NCBI GenBank assembly: GCA_002633025.1 | Contig: NMRB01000748.1 | Location: 149,640-213,639 of the forward strand | DNA: 64,000 bases | Reading direction: 5' to 3' | From: Notospermus geniculatus | Lineage: Eukaryota; Nemertea; Pilidiophora; Heteronemertea; Lineidae | Part shown: positions 10,564-22,079 of the stretch, piece after piece | Position numbering within the stretch: the first letter of the stretch is position 1 | How the letters are laid out: every line of letters begins with the position of its first letter | The notes under the pieces: model-generated | The model's database searches: none | What the model saw: only the letters and a program-made list of their open reading frames with translations | What the model was told of the DNA's origin: nothing | Program-made: the position numbers and the translations under genes

Positions 10564-10927
10564 CGTCTACACGGGGCCTTGTCTCGAGCTAAGTTGTCTC
10601 GAGACAACTTTGTCTCGGGTTAACTTCACCCCAGTAGGGTAGGGGGTTAAGATAACCCGAGACAACGTTGTCTCGAGACAGTTGTCGTGTAGACGCGCTC
10701 GCCTGCCTGTCTCGGGACAAAGGCCTACTAGTATATTGGTTCCATATTTATCAATGTGTGCATTGATAAATACGGCATGAATGACGTAATGGAATGGACG
10801 TCACATGGCGCGTAGTGTTGAAAACACCGTCACGTCATGCATCCGTGTAGACGCTCCGTTACTTGTCTCGGGTTATTTTGTCTCGAGACAAAGTTGACCC
10901 GAGACAAATTAGTCTCTCGTGTAGACG
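10564..10927. mobile_element. MITE rich in TTGTCTCGAGACAA palindromes
   Basis: The ends are CGTCTACACG and CGTGTAGACG. Inside, TTGTCTCGAGACAA-like palindromes and TCTCGGGTTAAC/GATAACCCGAGA pairs form further inverted repeats, so a single strand would fold into several hairpins. The interior is non-coding. Confidence 0.75.
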
Positions 10928-11057
10928 TAGCTGAATATGAACTTCAAATCCATCAAAAATTAAGCCAAATCTTCAGACTTAAATTGTGTTCGGAAATATT
11001 CTAAACCTCCAGCATTGCATCCCCAAAATGACCTATTCTCCAGCAAAATCGTAGTAA

Positions 11058-12206
11058 ACCTCAAGCAAGCTGATAAAACACCCTTGGCAGGTCTGTGACC
11101 GGTATGACAGGAAGCATTGGCTGGAACACTTGCAGGTATCTTCTCCCATTGCTCTGTACCGACACTGCATTGGAGGGAACCTTCGAAATTTGAATGTCGT
11201 TTGGAAACTACCTGGACAAAAAGAAGATAGAAGCGATGCCGACGCAGTAAAAGTTATTAGCGAAGTGAAAAAAGAAGTCCCGTACTTCTCTTCTCGATTC
11301 ATAAGGAAGGATTTCCTTGATCGATACACCCCTACTGGCATAAAGCCAGCCGTTTTGAGGGATATTTACCGATACATTACAAATGATGCATCGAGTGGTG
11401 AAAGTTCGGAAATGTCGAAGGTTGATGCTCGTTTGGTCAAGTGGCTTGCCAGTGGCTGTGACCCCGAGTTTTTTTACGATTTGCGCAAACTCAATGGCAG
11501 GCCTGAAGGATTGGAGTTTGAGCCATTCTGGGATGAACTAGACACTTTACTGAATGAGGCAGGTGCTGTGCATGACCGCCGCCATGATACATTGCTGTAC
11601 CTTCCATCTGCAATTTCTATCCGTGACCTGCGCGACCAGGTGGCAGAGAGGCTACCCACTGGGACAACTATTCCATCTGAGTCATGGATAAGACTGAACT
11701 TTACCCCTTCGAATCCATTCGTAAACACTGCGAAAAACTACACGAGGCGTTTAAAAGTCAAGTTTGCAGTTCAGCAGCGTCTCGCTCGGGTTGAACATGA
11801 AGATCCCCACTATTGTGGACATATGTGGAAAATGTTGCGACAACTTGCCATCAACTGTAGGGAGGAGGCAGTCATGGTATGCGTTGATGACAAAGCTATT
11901 GTCCCGGTGGGGCAGCCTCATCAGCACATTTCTACAGGAGTCCGTCCCCACCATGGAGGCATTGTCCCAGATGGTCAAACTCTAGCGTGTCTGGACCATG
12001 ACTTCCATGTATGCGGATTAGTCCCGTCAGTTACCTTTCAGGTCAACATACCCGAATCCATGGAAGAAGGGTTCTATTCTGGAAGGGTTACTGTGGCTTT
12101 AAAAGACAAAGTGCTTCAGCCGTCAAGTGCAGTTAGACATGCCAGCGAGTTGGTGCATCTGATGAGAGAAGACTGCAGTGAAGACGGAGTAAACCTCCCT
12201 GTTCCA
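11058..12206 (+). pseudogene. DDE-type transposase-like protein, N-terminal half
   Basis: An open reading of about 380 codons begins just after stop codons at 11052-11057; no convincing ATG starts it, so it is a fragment or internal exon. It is a soluble protein with charged helical segments and then MVCVDDKAIVPVG, which looks like the first strand and first Asp of an RNase-H fold, followed by GRVTVALKDKVLQPSSA. The expected second Asp and Glu are absent here but present in the overlapping fragment at 8668-9478. Coding sequence ends abruptly at 12206, where minus-strand BEL/Pao sequence begins. Combined, the two fragments would carry a D-D-E triad. Confidence 0.65.
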
Positions 12207-12727
12207 GCTTGGCGAACACTAGCAGGGTATACGAAGTTCCAGTAGGCATCTAACCCAACCAAAATATCAATGCTAAGCTGACGGGGTTCCTCAAAGGTGT
12301 CGGCCCACTCAATACCCGTACCTAGATCCTGCAATACCTGAACTGGAACACTGGGCCTCTGCAATGGACTACAAATAAGGGGCACTTCTGCAGCCTTCAA
12401 GGACACAGTCCCACCACACCTAGTCTGTAGTTTCAAATTAAAAACACTTCGAACAGAACCCGACCTACTTCCACCAAATGCAGCATAAGAAATGGGTTCC
12501 GAAGACACCCACCTGGGCTTCACCTTATTCACCACCGCTGAGGACACGTAGGATCTGTCAGAACCACTGTCCAAGAGGAGAGTAACTACTACTGTACGCA
12601 AAGAAGTTTCATTACAAGATACAGCATGTGCATTCAATACATCATTGTGAATGACCTTACCAGAACTCTGAGGTGAAACCTCCTTTTTATTACCACTGCC
12701 AGCAGCACCGCTTGAGTTACTACTCAT
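12207..12727 (-). pseudogene. BEL/Pao aspartic protease region
   Basis: LLLDSGSDRSYVS is the active-site strand of the retroviral-type aspartic protease (DUF1758) of BEL/Pao elements. LSIDILVGLDAYW downstream is the matching ILxGxDYYW-like block. The reading leaves the element at about 12207, so no reverse transcriptase follows. Confidence 0.85.
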
Positions 12728-12936
12728 ATTACCATCTGTCTTAACTTGTCACCTCGTTGACCCGGACCACTACGTTGTTTATCTGGGTCGCACAATATCG
12801 CATGATGTTTCCCATTGCACTTTGAACATCTATTTTTGCACCCTTTAGCAATGTGGTTGTTACCAAGACATCAACAGCACAAACTGCTGGCTTGTACCTT
12901 CTGGTGGCGCTCCTCTAAAGGGAGCTTCAATGCCTC

Positions 12937-13944
12937 CTAGCATTTACCTTTGCTGTGAGCCTTGCCACAGAAACCACACGAGCTCACAGGCACAACACTG
13001 GGCTTCGCATCACTACTGGCCTGCAGCGCTGAGGCAGTAGCTACTGCTGCAGCTGGTTTTTCCTCTACAGCTGCCCTACTTTCTGGTCTGGACGAAAATG
13101 ATTTAAATGACTCTGACCGCTCGCGGCGGGTTATTTCCCGTCGGAGGAAGTCCAAAAGAAAGTCCAAATCAGCTTCTCGACCCTCACCATCACGAGACCA
13201 TTCCATTCGGATGTCGTGCGGCAGTCTTGATAATATCAATGGTGTCATGAAGAAGCCGTATTCTGCACCGCGGATCCCTAACGTCTCCAAACTCCGGATG
13301 TGCGTCAGCAGCTCGTCTTGCATCTTCCAAAGCTGGGCGACCTTCTTGCCTTGCTGCACGGCTGGCGTGACTTGCAGCAAGGCCTGGATGTGCGCAAAGA
13401 TAATACGCTCCTTTCGTCCATATCTCTCCTCGAGCAATTTGCAAGCCGTCCTGTAATTGTCTTCAGTTACGGACAGTCCTGATATCACACCCTTAGCCTC
13501 ACCCTCAAGGAGAGACTGGAGATACGAAAACTTGTTGATCGTTGGTAAAGACGAATTGTTATCTACTACTGCCACGAACTGGTCCCAGAAACATGGCCAG
13601 TCGGTTATTACTCCAGTGAATTTGGGAAGTTCCAGTCTAGGTAACTTCACACTACCCTTCGATTTCGTACCAGTAGAACTGCTATGACCACTGGAACTGT
13701 TTCCGTCATCGTTGCCATTCGCCACAGAGTTTTCACCTCGAATTTCAGCGTCAGTCTTATCAAGTAGGAAGGTAGCCTCCTGCTTGGCCCGTTTTGCCTT
13801 CGAGATGAACGCATAGGCCTCTTCAATGGCGGCATCAAGTTCGATTATATCCAGTGATTGTTCATACTCTGACTGAATTTGCTCAACAGAGTTCAGTCGC
13901 TTATCAAATTCATCCAGGGCATCCTGGAGAATCACCCTGTTCAT
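12937..13944 (-). pseudogene. BEL/Pao gag (DUF1759-type)
   Basis: 335 codons from an ATG at 13944, although in-frame coding continues upstream toward about 14080. An N-terminal charged coiled-coil-like region is followed by KLPRLELPKFTG and WPCFWDQF, the hallmark start of the BEL/Pao gag domain, then YLQSLLEGEAKGVI and ACKLLEERYGR. It ends in CGFCGKAHSKGKC, the first half of a zinc knuckle, directly followed by a stop. The second knuckle is still readable beyond that stop. Predicted role was particle formation in the original element. Confidence 0.88.
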
Positions 13945-14187
13945 TGAAGGGTCCGTACCTTCAGTGCGCGCTTGGGTACACGCCTCCTTGAGGGCGTTCT
14001 CCGCTCGAGTGAACCACCCTCTCGCCCCTGCCCGAGACTTACGAATAGCGTCACTTGTTGGATCGCTCGCCAGTTCTTCCTCCTTCTATTCTTTTTCGAT
14101 GGCATTTTCCCAGAAATCACTTTAAATCCCTGTGTAACGACGAATGTTCCTTAAATCCCGGTGTAACGAAATGAATGTTCCTTAATT

Positions 14188-14204
14188 CCCGGGTTTCGGT
14201 ACCA
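14188..14204 (-). promoter_or_regulatory. Primer-binding site, tRNA-Phe-like
   Basis: On the minus strand TGGTACCGAAACCCGGG lies just upstream of gag. It is complementary to the 3' end of animal tRNA-Phe, as I recall it, with one mismatch at the fifth base. The 5' LTR should lie immediately beyond, at plus coordinates above 14205; its outer limit is not clear. Confidence 0.65.
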
Positions 14205-14935
14205 AAATTTCGGGGACTCTTAACTTAACGGCCCGAAATTGGGAAAATACACAGAAAAGAATGAGAGGAAGACCAGTTTCCATAAAAGTGGGCGTATAAC
14301 TAACTGACCTATATTTATTATCGAAAAAATAGTACCTTCAAAAATGGGAGAGCATAGTGTAAATGAGGACAATAGGCATAATGAACTAGCAGACGACACA
14401 ATATGGAAATGAGTACAAATGATATGATGATGATGTGAAAGGGGAATCCTGAACAATCATCGCCACCGCCGATCCCTATTGTGTATGGGCTTAACGAGGT
14501 GTTAACGAGGTGTTAATTACTAAACAAACACACCGCATGTGATTTCGCGACTTCGGAATTTCCGTTGAAGCTTCGGCTATTTTCGAAAGATCAGCCTATT
14601 TGTTCGGGGGAGACAAGCCTCTCAGAGAGTTCTCATCTGACCTCAGTTTATTCCATGATGACAGAGATTTATTGTCCGTCAGATGAAAAAAATTACATTT
14701 AGTCAATAGCAACAGAAAATATCCACATTTCCAGCACACAATCTCACGGGAAAAAAGTTCAGTTGAACACGTGAACGTAGGGGGTTGCTACCCACCCCTA
14801 CGAAAAATCGACGCGACCACGCAATACACAGCGCTCGTAGCGGACAAATCGTCGAACTACACTTTGTACGCAAACTCGCGCGCAAGTGTTACAAACGGGT
14901 CAAAATATCGAGAAGTAGTGGGAATATCGCCATGA
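14205..14935. other. Probable remnant 5' LTR and flank
   Basis: Position next to the primer-binding site makes part of this the 5' LTR of the BEL/Pao remnant. I could not fix a terminal TGT...ACA pair, and no 3' LTR is present for comparison. No other gene is seen. Confidence 0.35.
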
Positions 14936-14939
14936 AACT

Positions 14940-16589
14940 TGAATTATAAAGATACTGGCAAGAAAGACAAATCGATTGATGTATGGGACTGCAAATTCGA
15001 ACCAGCAGTTGTGGCGCTATCGTTCATAAAGATTTGTATACTGCAATGGGGCTATCCAGGGAAAACTAAACCTCCAGATGGCTCTGCTGTACTATACGTC
15101 CTAGTGTCACTGTTTGCAACATGGCAGAGTATGGAAAGTTGACTGTTCAGAAACTTAAACATGAGTTATCATCAAACAGATGAGCGTCACTTACAGGCAG
15201 AAACTGGCAGAAAAAGTGATCTAATCATTTTCAACCTCAGATTCCTCCATCATTGACGTAATCATCATATCAGATTTGATATTTTGTCCATCACTCTCTT
15301 AGTGATGGAACAAATCGGCTCCTATAAGCAGTTAACACCTAGAGCAATAGAAACAAGTTCTACCCTTAGATTTTTATACCCTAGAAATCAAATGAGCTGA
15401 TTATTTTTGATCTGAGATGTTTGGGTCATGGTGATATCGACGTTCGATATCACGAAATTTGATATTTTGAGATTACTTGCCACACTGTCAACTGATCAAC
15501 ATGAAACAAGTCTAAATTCATGCCTGCTTATCCAAGGACTGGACTGTGGTGAAATTCTCAGCCTCATGTGTCCGGGTGATTGAGATATCATGAGATTTTG
15601 ATATTTTCAAACTTGATAATTTGCAATATCTCTGCCCGTGGTTGAGGTAGAGACATGATATCACCCACACTTAGGTTATTGAGCATGCCCATTTCGATTA
15701 TGCAATGACCTTGATGATCAGGTCAAGGTCAAACTTGATAATTTGAAATGTCTCTGTTTGTGGTAGCAGTGGAGGTTTGATAAAACCCATATTTAAGTTA
15801 CTTAGGATGCCAATTTCGATTAATAACCCTGATGATCATAGGTCAAGGTCAAGGTCCGTGGTCAAGGTCAAACTTCCCAAAGAACTGATAAACAATGAAA
15901 CTCACTGAACAGAAAGTGGATAGCATAACTTATAGTACAGTAGAGACCCCTATTATCGAGAAGTTGAAATATATTCTGGATAGCCTCATTACTTTCGGCT
16001 ACCTTGGAATACCGCCGTGACGTCACGCGTAATCAGTGCACTTGGGGAATTATTGTCTCTGGGAGGGCTATAAACTCATCGGATTCACTCATGGGTCACT
16101 CATCGGAAGTGACCCACTGCATTGCATGATGGGTTTGTCTAAATAAAATATGTTTGATGGGTTTGTTTTATCACTGTTTTATTTACCAATATGATTTCGT
16201 TAGCTGGTGATTTAAAAGATCCTTCAGTATCCCTTTAAGCAAATGTCACATTTCTAGTGTTACATCAAAGCTTGTTTTTATTGAGACCATTTTTTCTGCA
16301 CTTGAAATGAGGTCAGTCAACCAAACTACGAAACACTTCATTTGATTGTATTGACATCATCTTCACACATTGAGATGTCTGAATAAACGTGTACTGACGA
16401 ACGAACAATAAATACCTTTTTTTCCTGATAACTTCGTTGTCCATCGTTTCATCCGCCAACAAATGATGGACGCAGGTGACAAACATGATCAGTGAATTTA
16501 CATAAAACTCCTTGAGATGTGTTGCACGTCGTGTTATAAAACACACAGGGCAGCCACAGAATATGCAACTTGTAGTATATATTGCATCC
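14940..16589. repeat. Non-coding region with degenerate 140-190-bp repeat
   Basis: Between about 15420 and 15880, units with TTGATATTTT, AACTTGATAATTTG, ATGCCAATTTCGATTA and TGACCTTGATGATCA...GGTCAAGGTC recur two to three times. The AGGTCAAGGTCA words resemble the interior of the 20.6-22.1-kb repeat. TACAGTAGAGACCCC near 15940 is a pogo/Tigger-like terminus. No exon is supported. Confidence 0.45.
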
Positions 16590-17165
16590 TCTTGCAACAG
16601 GTCCTCTAAAACGCGCTCCCCTACTCGCACGTCCGAGGCCCTGTTGAAATTGGCGCCTTTTCGCTGTGGAACTAGCGACAGAAAATCTGTCGCTGAATAC
16701 AACCAATCACAGCGAAGCTTCTATCCCGCCATTGTCACTCCCAAATATGGTGGTTTCAAACATTCCTCGATTCGCTGACAAACTCGCTGGATCTTTTAAT
16801 ATTCCTGAATTAACTTCGCGTAAAAATGGTTGTCATGGATTATCGAGATAATGGGTAAGTACCGACGGGTTCAAAACACGAAGGTATGATCCAGTTCATG
16901 TGTTTGGGGCAGCTATCATTCCGACAGCATGCATAAATTATGGAATGAGATGCATTGCTATGAGACTGGTACCCGGTAACTCATAACACCAGATATATGT
17001 GCATACGTTACAGCACTAGGCACGATGTCTGCCCATTACATCAAGTGGCGATCCCCCACTGCATTGCATGGTTTATTCGTGAATTACCAGTTGGCGAGTA
17101 CACATGAGGGAACAGCCGTCTTCCCCTCCGAAACGGGGTGGGTTTCCCCAGGGCATTGTAACGCG
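16590..17165 (+). repeat. Copy 1 of a ~580-bp non-coding interspersed repeat
   Basis: Extensive colinear similarity to 28475-29057. Shared blocks include CCAATCACAGCGAAGCTTCT, CTCGATTCGCTGACAAA, CCTGAATTAACTTCGCGT, CCAGTTCATGTGTTTGGGGC and CACCAGAT...TATGTGCA. Both copies are in the same orientation and neither has an open frame. Nothing identifies it as a known transposon; it could be a duplicated promoter and 5' region. Confidence 0.8.
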
Positions 17166-17730
17166 CTATGCAGAGTGGAAATGCCCTGGGTTCCCAGGAT
17201 GTATATATTGGGGAGGAGGGAATGCTGCTGAAGTGATCATCGATGAAAGGAAATAGCACTAGCGAAAAAAAATATTGTCATGCATGATTGGATTAGTCCA
17301 AAGTGTCTGATATAATATGAACACTGAGGTACGATATTATCTAACCTCTAATGCCAAATCGTGACTGTTTTCAGCCAACAAGTACACTGTTCATGTATTT
17401 GCTGATACATTCCACGGGAATAGTTAGGGGTTAAACTTAAATATTGACTTCTAATCAAATGTATTTTCAGACCTATCGATGTTTACCCAACTCTTGCAGA
17501 TAAAACTCATAATCAGTGTTGAAGATGAAATCAATACCGAACAATCGGAGACAGTCGACTTTCTGAGAACACATATCTCATCCAGACGAGCCCTTCCTTC
17601 ATTTTCTAGTGCCATCGTCTGATCGAGTGCAGACGGTCGGACAATTAATCATCACAATCGATTCCCAATATTTGGACAATGGTCTTTTTTTTAGTCTTTA
17701 AAAATTTTGACTTTCACTTTTCTTTCTCTA

Positions 17731-18350
17731 ATACCCCCCTCACACTAGAGGCAGAATGAGCAGGAATGCCAATTTGTAGTCCATTCCTGCCCGTTCCTAT
17801 GGTCTGTCAGAATGTGTTGGACATGTTCAAAAATTTCGAGGTGCATTCCAAGTGGAGAAATATTGATCAAAATTGGACGTGTCTTCTGTCCACATTCTGA
17901 CTGTGTTCTAAATAGTCTTTCCAACAGCATTGAAAGATTCTGATCGCATTTGAAGGAGAATCCAAAGGTCCAGGGTCCATACCCCGCCAGTTCAGCTCAG
18001 ACTGCTGAAACTTTTAGATTCATCAGCCTTATTTATGCTATCGGGGACCATTCTGCCACATTCTAGATGCACTCAGGAAATTCCTGTTACATTCAAAGAA
18101 CAGCCCAAGTGCATTTTTTGTATTCTAGGGCAGTCTGTGTGAATTCGTGAAGATTCTGACCATATTTTGCAGCTATTATGTCAGGATTCTGACTAAATTT
18201 GAGGAGAATTCCAAGTATTTAAAGTGCATTCTTCTAAAGCTGTAAGAATTTGAATTTCCTCCCGAATCGGGCGCGAATTTTGGAAATGTTCTTATTCTGG
18301 CTGGTTCTGCTTGATCCCTGCTAATTCCAACTAAATGTGACGGGGGCATA
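17731..18350. mobile_element. 620-bp MITE with TA-flanked CCCCC-TCACA ends
   Basis: ATACCCCCCTCACAC at the left pairs with GTGACGGGGGCAT at the right, each flanked by TA. The interior is non-coding with recurrent ATTCTGA and TTCCTG words. From 17166 to 17730 and from 18351 to 18749 I see no gene. Confidence 0.7.
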
Positions 18351-18749
18351 AGTGGATTTTATTTCGGGACATACCGAAACATCCACTCTGACTCAAAAGT
18401 CATTGCTGGTTTAGATCAGTCTCGGTCAACAATCTTTTCGTGGGGTGACATTTCGTTATCTCGCACCTCAAGTAAAATTCCTTGAACCTGATTAGCTCAT
18501 TGAGGACTTGTGACCTATCCGCCCAGTCAGATTAAGACAGGGCATCTAATTTCCACAACGAAGGCATACAATAGAAAAACTACCTTGTTTTTTGGGTCAC
18601 ACGATCTAGTAATAAAAAAAACGCCGAAGTGATCAAGACCAGTAGAGATGAAATAGCTTAATGGGACAAACTCAAGCACAAACTCATTAATAAATCCCAT
18701 AACATAGGACTGGAATGAAGGATCCACTTCATTTTTACCTCCAACAACA

Positions 18750-18924
18750 ATGAAGAAAATATTAGCCATAGTCCTCCTTACATTTTACTACGCTTCTCAT
18801 CTTGCACGGGTGGTTCAAGCATGCAAACCTATTGAGGAGTATCATGACCCTGTTGACAACATGTGCAAACCTTGTGAAGGGGTGTGCCAAACTCTGAATG
18901 ACACGTGCAAGCAACGTTGTCCAG
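18750..18924 (+). CDS. First coding exon of a BCMA/TNF-receptor-like protein
   Basis: The ATG at 18750 is in good context (ACAATGA). It opens a signal peptide of about 24 residues (MKKILAIVLLTFYYASHLA...), then a cysteine-rich segment beginning CKPIEEYHDP with spacing C-x13-C-x2-C-x3-C-x6-C-x3-C. The exon ends in CCAG followed by the donor GTGAGT. This spacing, with an E-Y-x-D near the first Cys, is that of the small ligand-binding domains of BCMA/TACI-type TNF-receptor family members, known from the family. A type I or secreted receptor is inferred. No transmembrane or cytoplasmic exon is visible downstream, so the gene is partial here. A generic six-cysteine secreted domain is the main alternative. 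Confidence 0.65.
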
Positions 18925-19647
18925 GTGAGTTATTTAAATGTCATTTTTCCCTCTCCGCCCTTTAGGTGTGCAGTATACATGTACCAAATAATGTACCGGT
19001 ACCAAAACCTTTATACCGAAACAAATTCTGGGGGGGAAAAAACATCGTCAATAACACCATGAGGAACGCAACGTACCGTAGGGCTGATTTTACATCATTT
19101 GACAAGCGGCACAAGCACGCAGGCGAACAGCGGCGTCACAAAGATTCATCCCCATGAAACCTTTGTTCGCCCGCGTGTTCGTGTCGCGTGTCTTCCGATG
19201 TAAAGTCAGCCTAAAGCCAAGCGCACATTTGCGACACGAATGCTTTTAAAGATAATATATCACGGGTATTTTCACGGGCCACGAAAATCATTGTTTATGT
19301 CCAGTGTTTTATTGTCTTATGGGTAATTTGTTGGTGGCGTGCCCCTCTAAAAATTCATTTGACACCAGAACGATTCAATTTGGTGGGTTGGCATGTCCCA
19401 AAAAGTCCAAATAACATGATGTAAACATCCATGTTTACAAACATTAAATGTAAACAATAAAGTCGTGATATATTATCTTTAAAATCGGTTGGCCCGGCTG
19501 AATGACGAGTCGATAGCGTTTGGTGAGTCGACTTTAAAAACGCCCCTAACGCATTGAATTTTGTCGCAAATGTGCGCTTGGCGTTAGAACATCGTCGTCA
19601 TAACGTGGGCGACAGAACACCCCAGACACGGATTTCAAAAGGCCTAA

Positions 19648-20059
19648 GGCTGCGTTTAGCTGACACGCGGAATGCGGTATAGGGACGCGGAAACCCTGGC
19701 GGAAAGATATGTTGTATGCGAAAATGCATTGCATTTTCCACTTCCACGTTCCGCAATCCGCATTCCGCGTGTCAGCTAAACGCAGCTTAAGGCTGCGTTT
19801 AGTTGACACGCGGAATGCGGTATAGGGACGCGGAAACCCTGGCGGAAAGATATGTTGTATGCGAAAATGCATTGCATTTTCCGCTTCCGCGTTCCGCAAT
19901 CCGCATTCCGCGTGTCAGCTATAGGGCTATAGGCTGCGTTTAGCTGACACGCGGAATGCGGTATAGGGACGCGGAAACCCTGGCGGAAAGATATGTTGTA
20001 TGCATTTTCCGCTTACCGCGTTCCGCTATCCGCATTCCGCGTGTCAGCTAAATGCAGCT
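19648..20059. mobile_element. Head-to-tail trimer of a palindromic MITE
   Basis: Three copies (19648-19787, 19791-19920, 19932-20059) each start GGCTGCGTTTAGCTGACACG and end in its near-complement, with CGGAAACCCTGGCGGAAAGA inside. Copies 1 and 2 share a single TAA between them and TAA also precedes copy 1, fitting 3-bp Harbinger-type duplication. Copy 3 lacks part of the internal palindrome. A fourth, diverged copy is at about 44212-44320. Confidence 0.85.
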
Positions 20060-20639
20060 TAAGACTTCGTACGTGAGAAAACCATGCAAAATCTGCAAAA
20101 CGTGATAAAATAGTGGATCACGGATTTTGCCCAAATTTTTACCATAGGTCACACCTGTGTCAAGATAATTACTGGCAAGAATGTTTTGTGAAAAAAAAAA
20201 TTCTGGTGGATTTGGCAAGCAAAATTGCATTTTGGGTAATTTCTGACTGTTTTCTGGCTTGAAAATAGCCCAAATAGGGTGGGTATTTTTCACCATCCAC
20301 GGTAAACCAATCAAATAATTGCCACTGCCACACTAAAATACAGGTCTTACTTAACATTTTTTGACAGTTGCTCACACTTTGTTATCATGTTTATACAGGG
20401 TGTTACATAATCTAAAAATAGCTCATCCCAGTACCCCCGAAAGTATGTCTCACTCTGAGGCCTATATCACATCCTCTGCAGGGAGCTGGATAGTCCTGCC
20501 TCACTCAAATTGTCACGAAGGTTAACGGAAACAGATTCAAAAAGAAAATCTTCAATATCTCTTATCCTTATCATTTTACAGGCCATGCAATATGGGCCTT
20601 ATTGGCCAATGTTGTGTGCTTTGCTCTTACTTATGGTTT

Positions 20640-22075
20640 CTGATCTCAAGATGGGAAACCATATTGTGTTTGGTCATGGTGGGTTGTCTGTCTGTCTGTC
20701 TGTCTGTCTGTCGGTGTGTCTGTCTGTCTGTCTGTCTGTCTGTTCAGTCTGTCACACCTGTAACTTTGTTCCTGCAAGAGCTACAGACCTGCAAATGTGA
20801 CCTACCCCCAGGTAACATGACCTGAGCTACAAGATGGAATGAAAATTTCAGGTCTCCGATACCTGGTTCGTGGTGAAATTGATACAAAGTTGAGATTTTG
20901 TCTGACACACTTTTGTTTCTCCGAGGCCAGGTAGAGCACTAGTAACAAGTTCCTTCCCCATGTTTCTGGCCGTTGGCAAGATATTCGCATCAACAAATTT
21001 AATCTCCAGGATCATCATCATAATGATATTGATATTGATATTGATTTTGACATATCAGGAGATCTGCCACAGCAAGCGACTTGAAATTGGTATCACAACA
21101 TCACAGCTCATCAAAGGATGTTATTGCAACTGAAATTTTCGGTTTTCACCTGCTGGGTCGCATGATATTTGATGATATCATGGCAAGATTTGATATTCAA
21201 ATTTGGTAACATGAGATACATGTAAGTCAGAATGTGGTAATGGTAGAAGCCTAAAAGCTTCACCTACACCTAGCTTATCAAGGATGAGCGTTCAGATTAC
21301 GCAATGACCTTGAAGGTCAGAGGTCAAGGTCATGGTCAAATAGTTCTAAAGTGCAAATCTGCTCGGAATGTCAGGAGAAAACTAATTTAAGCCTGAGTTG
21401 ACCATCTCCTATAAGTTTAATAATCAAGGATGCCTGTTGCGGTTACGCAATACTTCCCAAGGTCAGAGGTCAAGATCACAGTCAACCGTTACAGATAACA
21501 TGAGATAAGTCAGAGCCTGGTGATCTATATCATTACCGGCGTCGTAACCCTGTTGGATTTTTGCCGGAGGTATGGAGTCCACGACAGGCTACTGTCCACA
21601 TGTGCGGGGTCTTTTACTTGCCCTGGCATAGACACTCAGGTACAAGGGACCACGGCTTTTAGTCCCATCCGACGGACCCTGCATTAATGTTTCACAACTT
21701 TTTGTACATGCCTTCACCCGGAGTCGAACCTGCGCCGACCCATTGTACAGTTTGGTAGACGAGCGCGCTAACCACTCGACCACCGGGCTTAGATGGTTGA
21801 AGCCTAAATCTTCACCTAAACCTACGTTATCAAGGACGACCTTTCGGATTACGCATTGACCTTGAAGGTCAGAGGTCAAGGTCAAACAGTTCTAAAATGC
21901 AAATCTACTCAGAATTTCAGGGAAAAACTAATTAGAATCCTGCATTAACTATCCCCTATAGGTTTAATCACGGATCCCTGTTCTAGTTACGCAACACATG
22001 TACTTCTCAAAGTCAGAGGTCAAGGTCACAGTTACCGGTAACTAGCTCTAGAGTCGTAAACTTCTCATCGTAAAG
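20640..22075 (+). repeat. ~1.4-kb interspersed repeat starting with (TCTG)n
   Basis: It starts with GATGGGAAACCATATTGTG and a (TCTG)n tract (20684-20745). It then has CTGTAACTTTGTTCCTGCA, CAAGATGGAATGAAAATTTC and repeated GACCTTGAAGGTCAGAGGTCAAGGTCA units. The same order, inverted, makes up 63165-63790. A SINE interrupts it at 21548-21790. It has no coding capacity, and the family is not identified. Confidence 0.75.
21548..21790 (-). mobile_element. tRNA-derived SINE (minus strand)
   Basis: Reading the minus strand from 21790: GGTGGTCGAGTGGTTAGCGC (A box) and GGTTCGACTCC (B box), then a tail ending near 21548. The head resembles tRNA-Ser/Leu type. It sits within the AGGTCA-rich repeat, whose two sides match the uninterrupted copy at 63.2-63.5 kb. 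Confidence 0.85.
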
Positions 22076-22079
22076 CATT

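Larger units (their letters stand above)
12207..14204 (-). mobile_element. Decayed BEL/Pao LTR retrotransposon (gag and protease only)
   Basis: On the minus strand, in order: primer-binding site, gag, zinc knuckles, aspartic protease. Reverse transcriptase, RNase H and integrase are absent because the element stops at 12207 against the DDE-gene fragment. Between gag and protease (about 12730-12950) the reading still shows Cys/His knuckles but carries in-frame stops, and gag has a probable frameshift near its start (about 14080). It is a dead remnant. Confidence 0.85.

Noticed and set aside
12962-13687. Plus-strand readings opposite gag
   Set aside because: Shadow frames of the minus-strand BEL/Pao gag, which has clear family motifs.
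19546-19899. 117-codon minus-strand reading
   Set aside because: It crosses two copies of the palindromic MITE trimer; the repeat explains it.
20592-20825. Cysteine/valine/leucine-repeat reading that could look like a secreted protein
   Set aside because: It is the (TCTG)n tract of an interspersed repeat.
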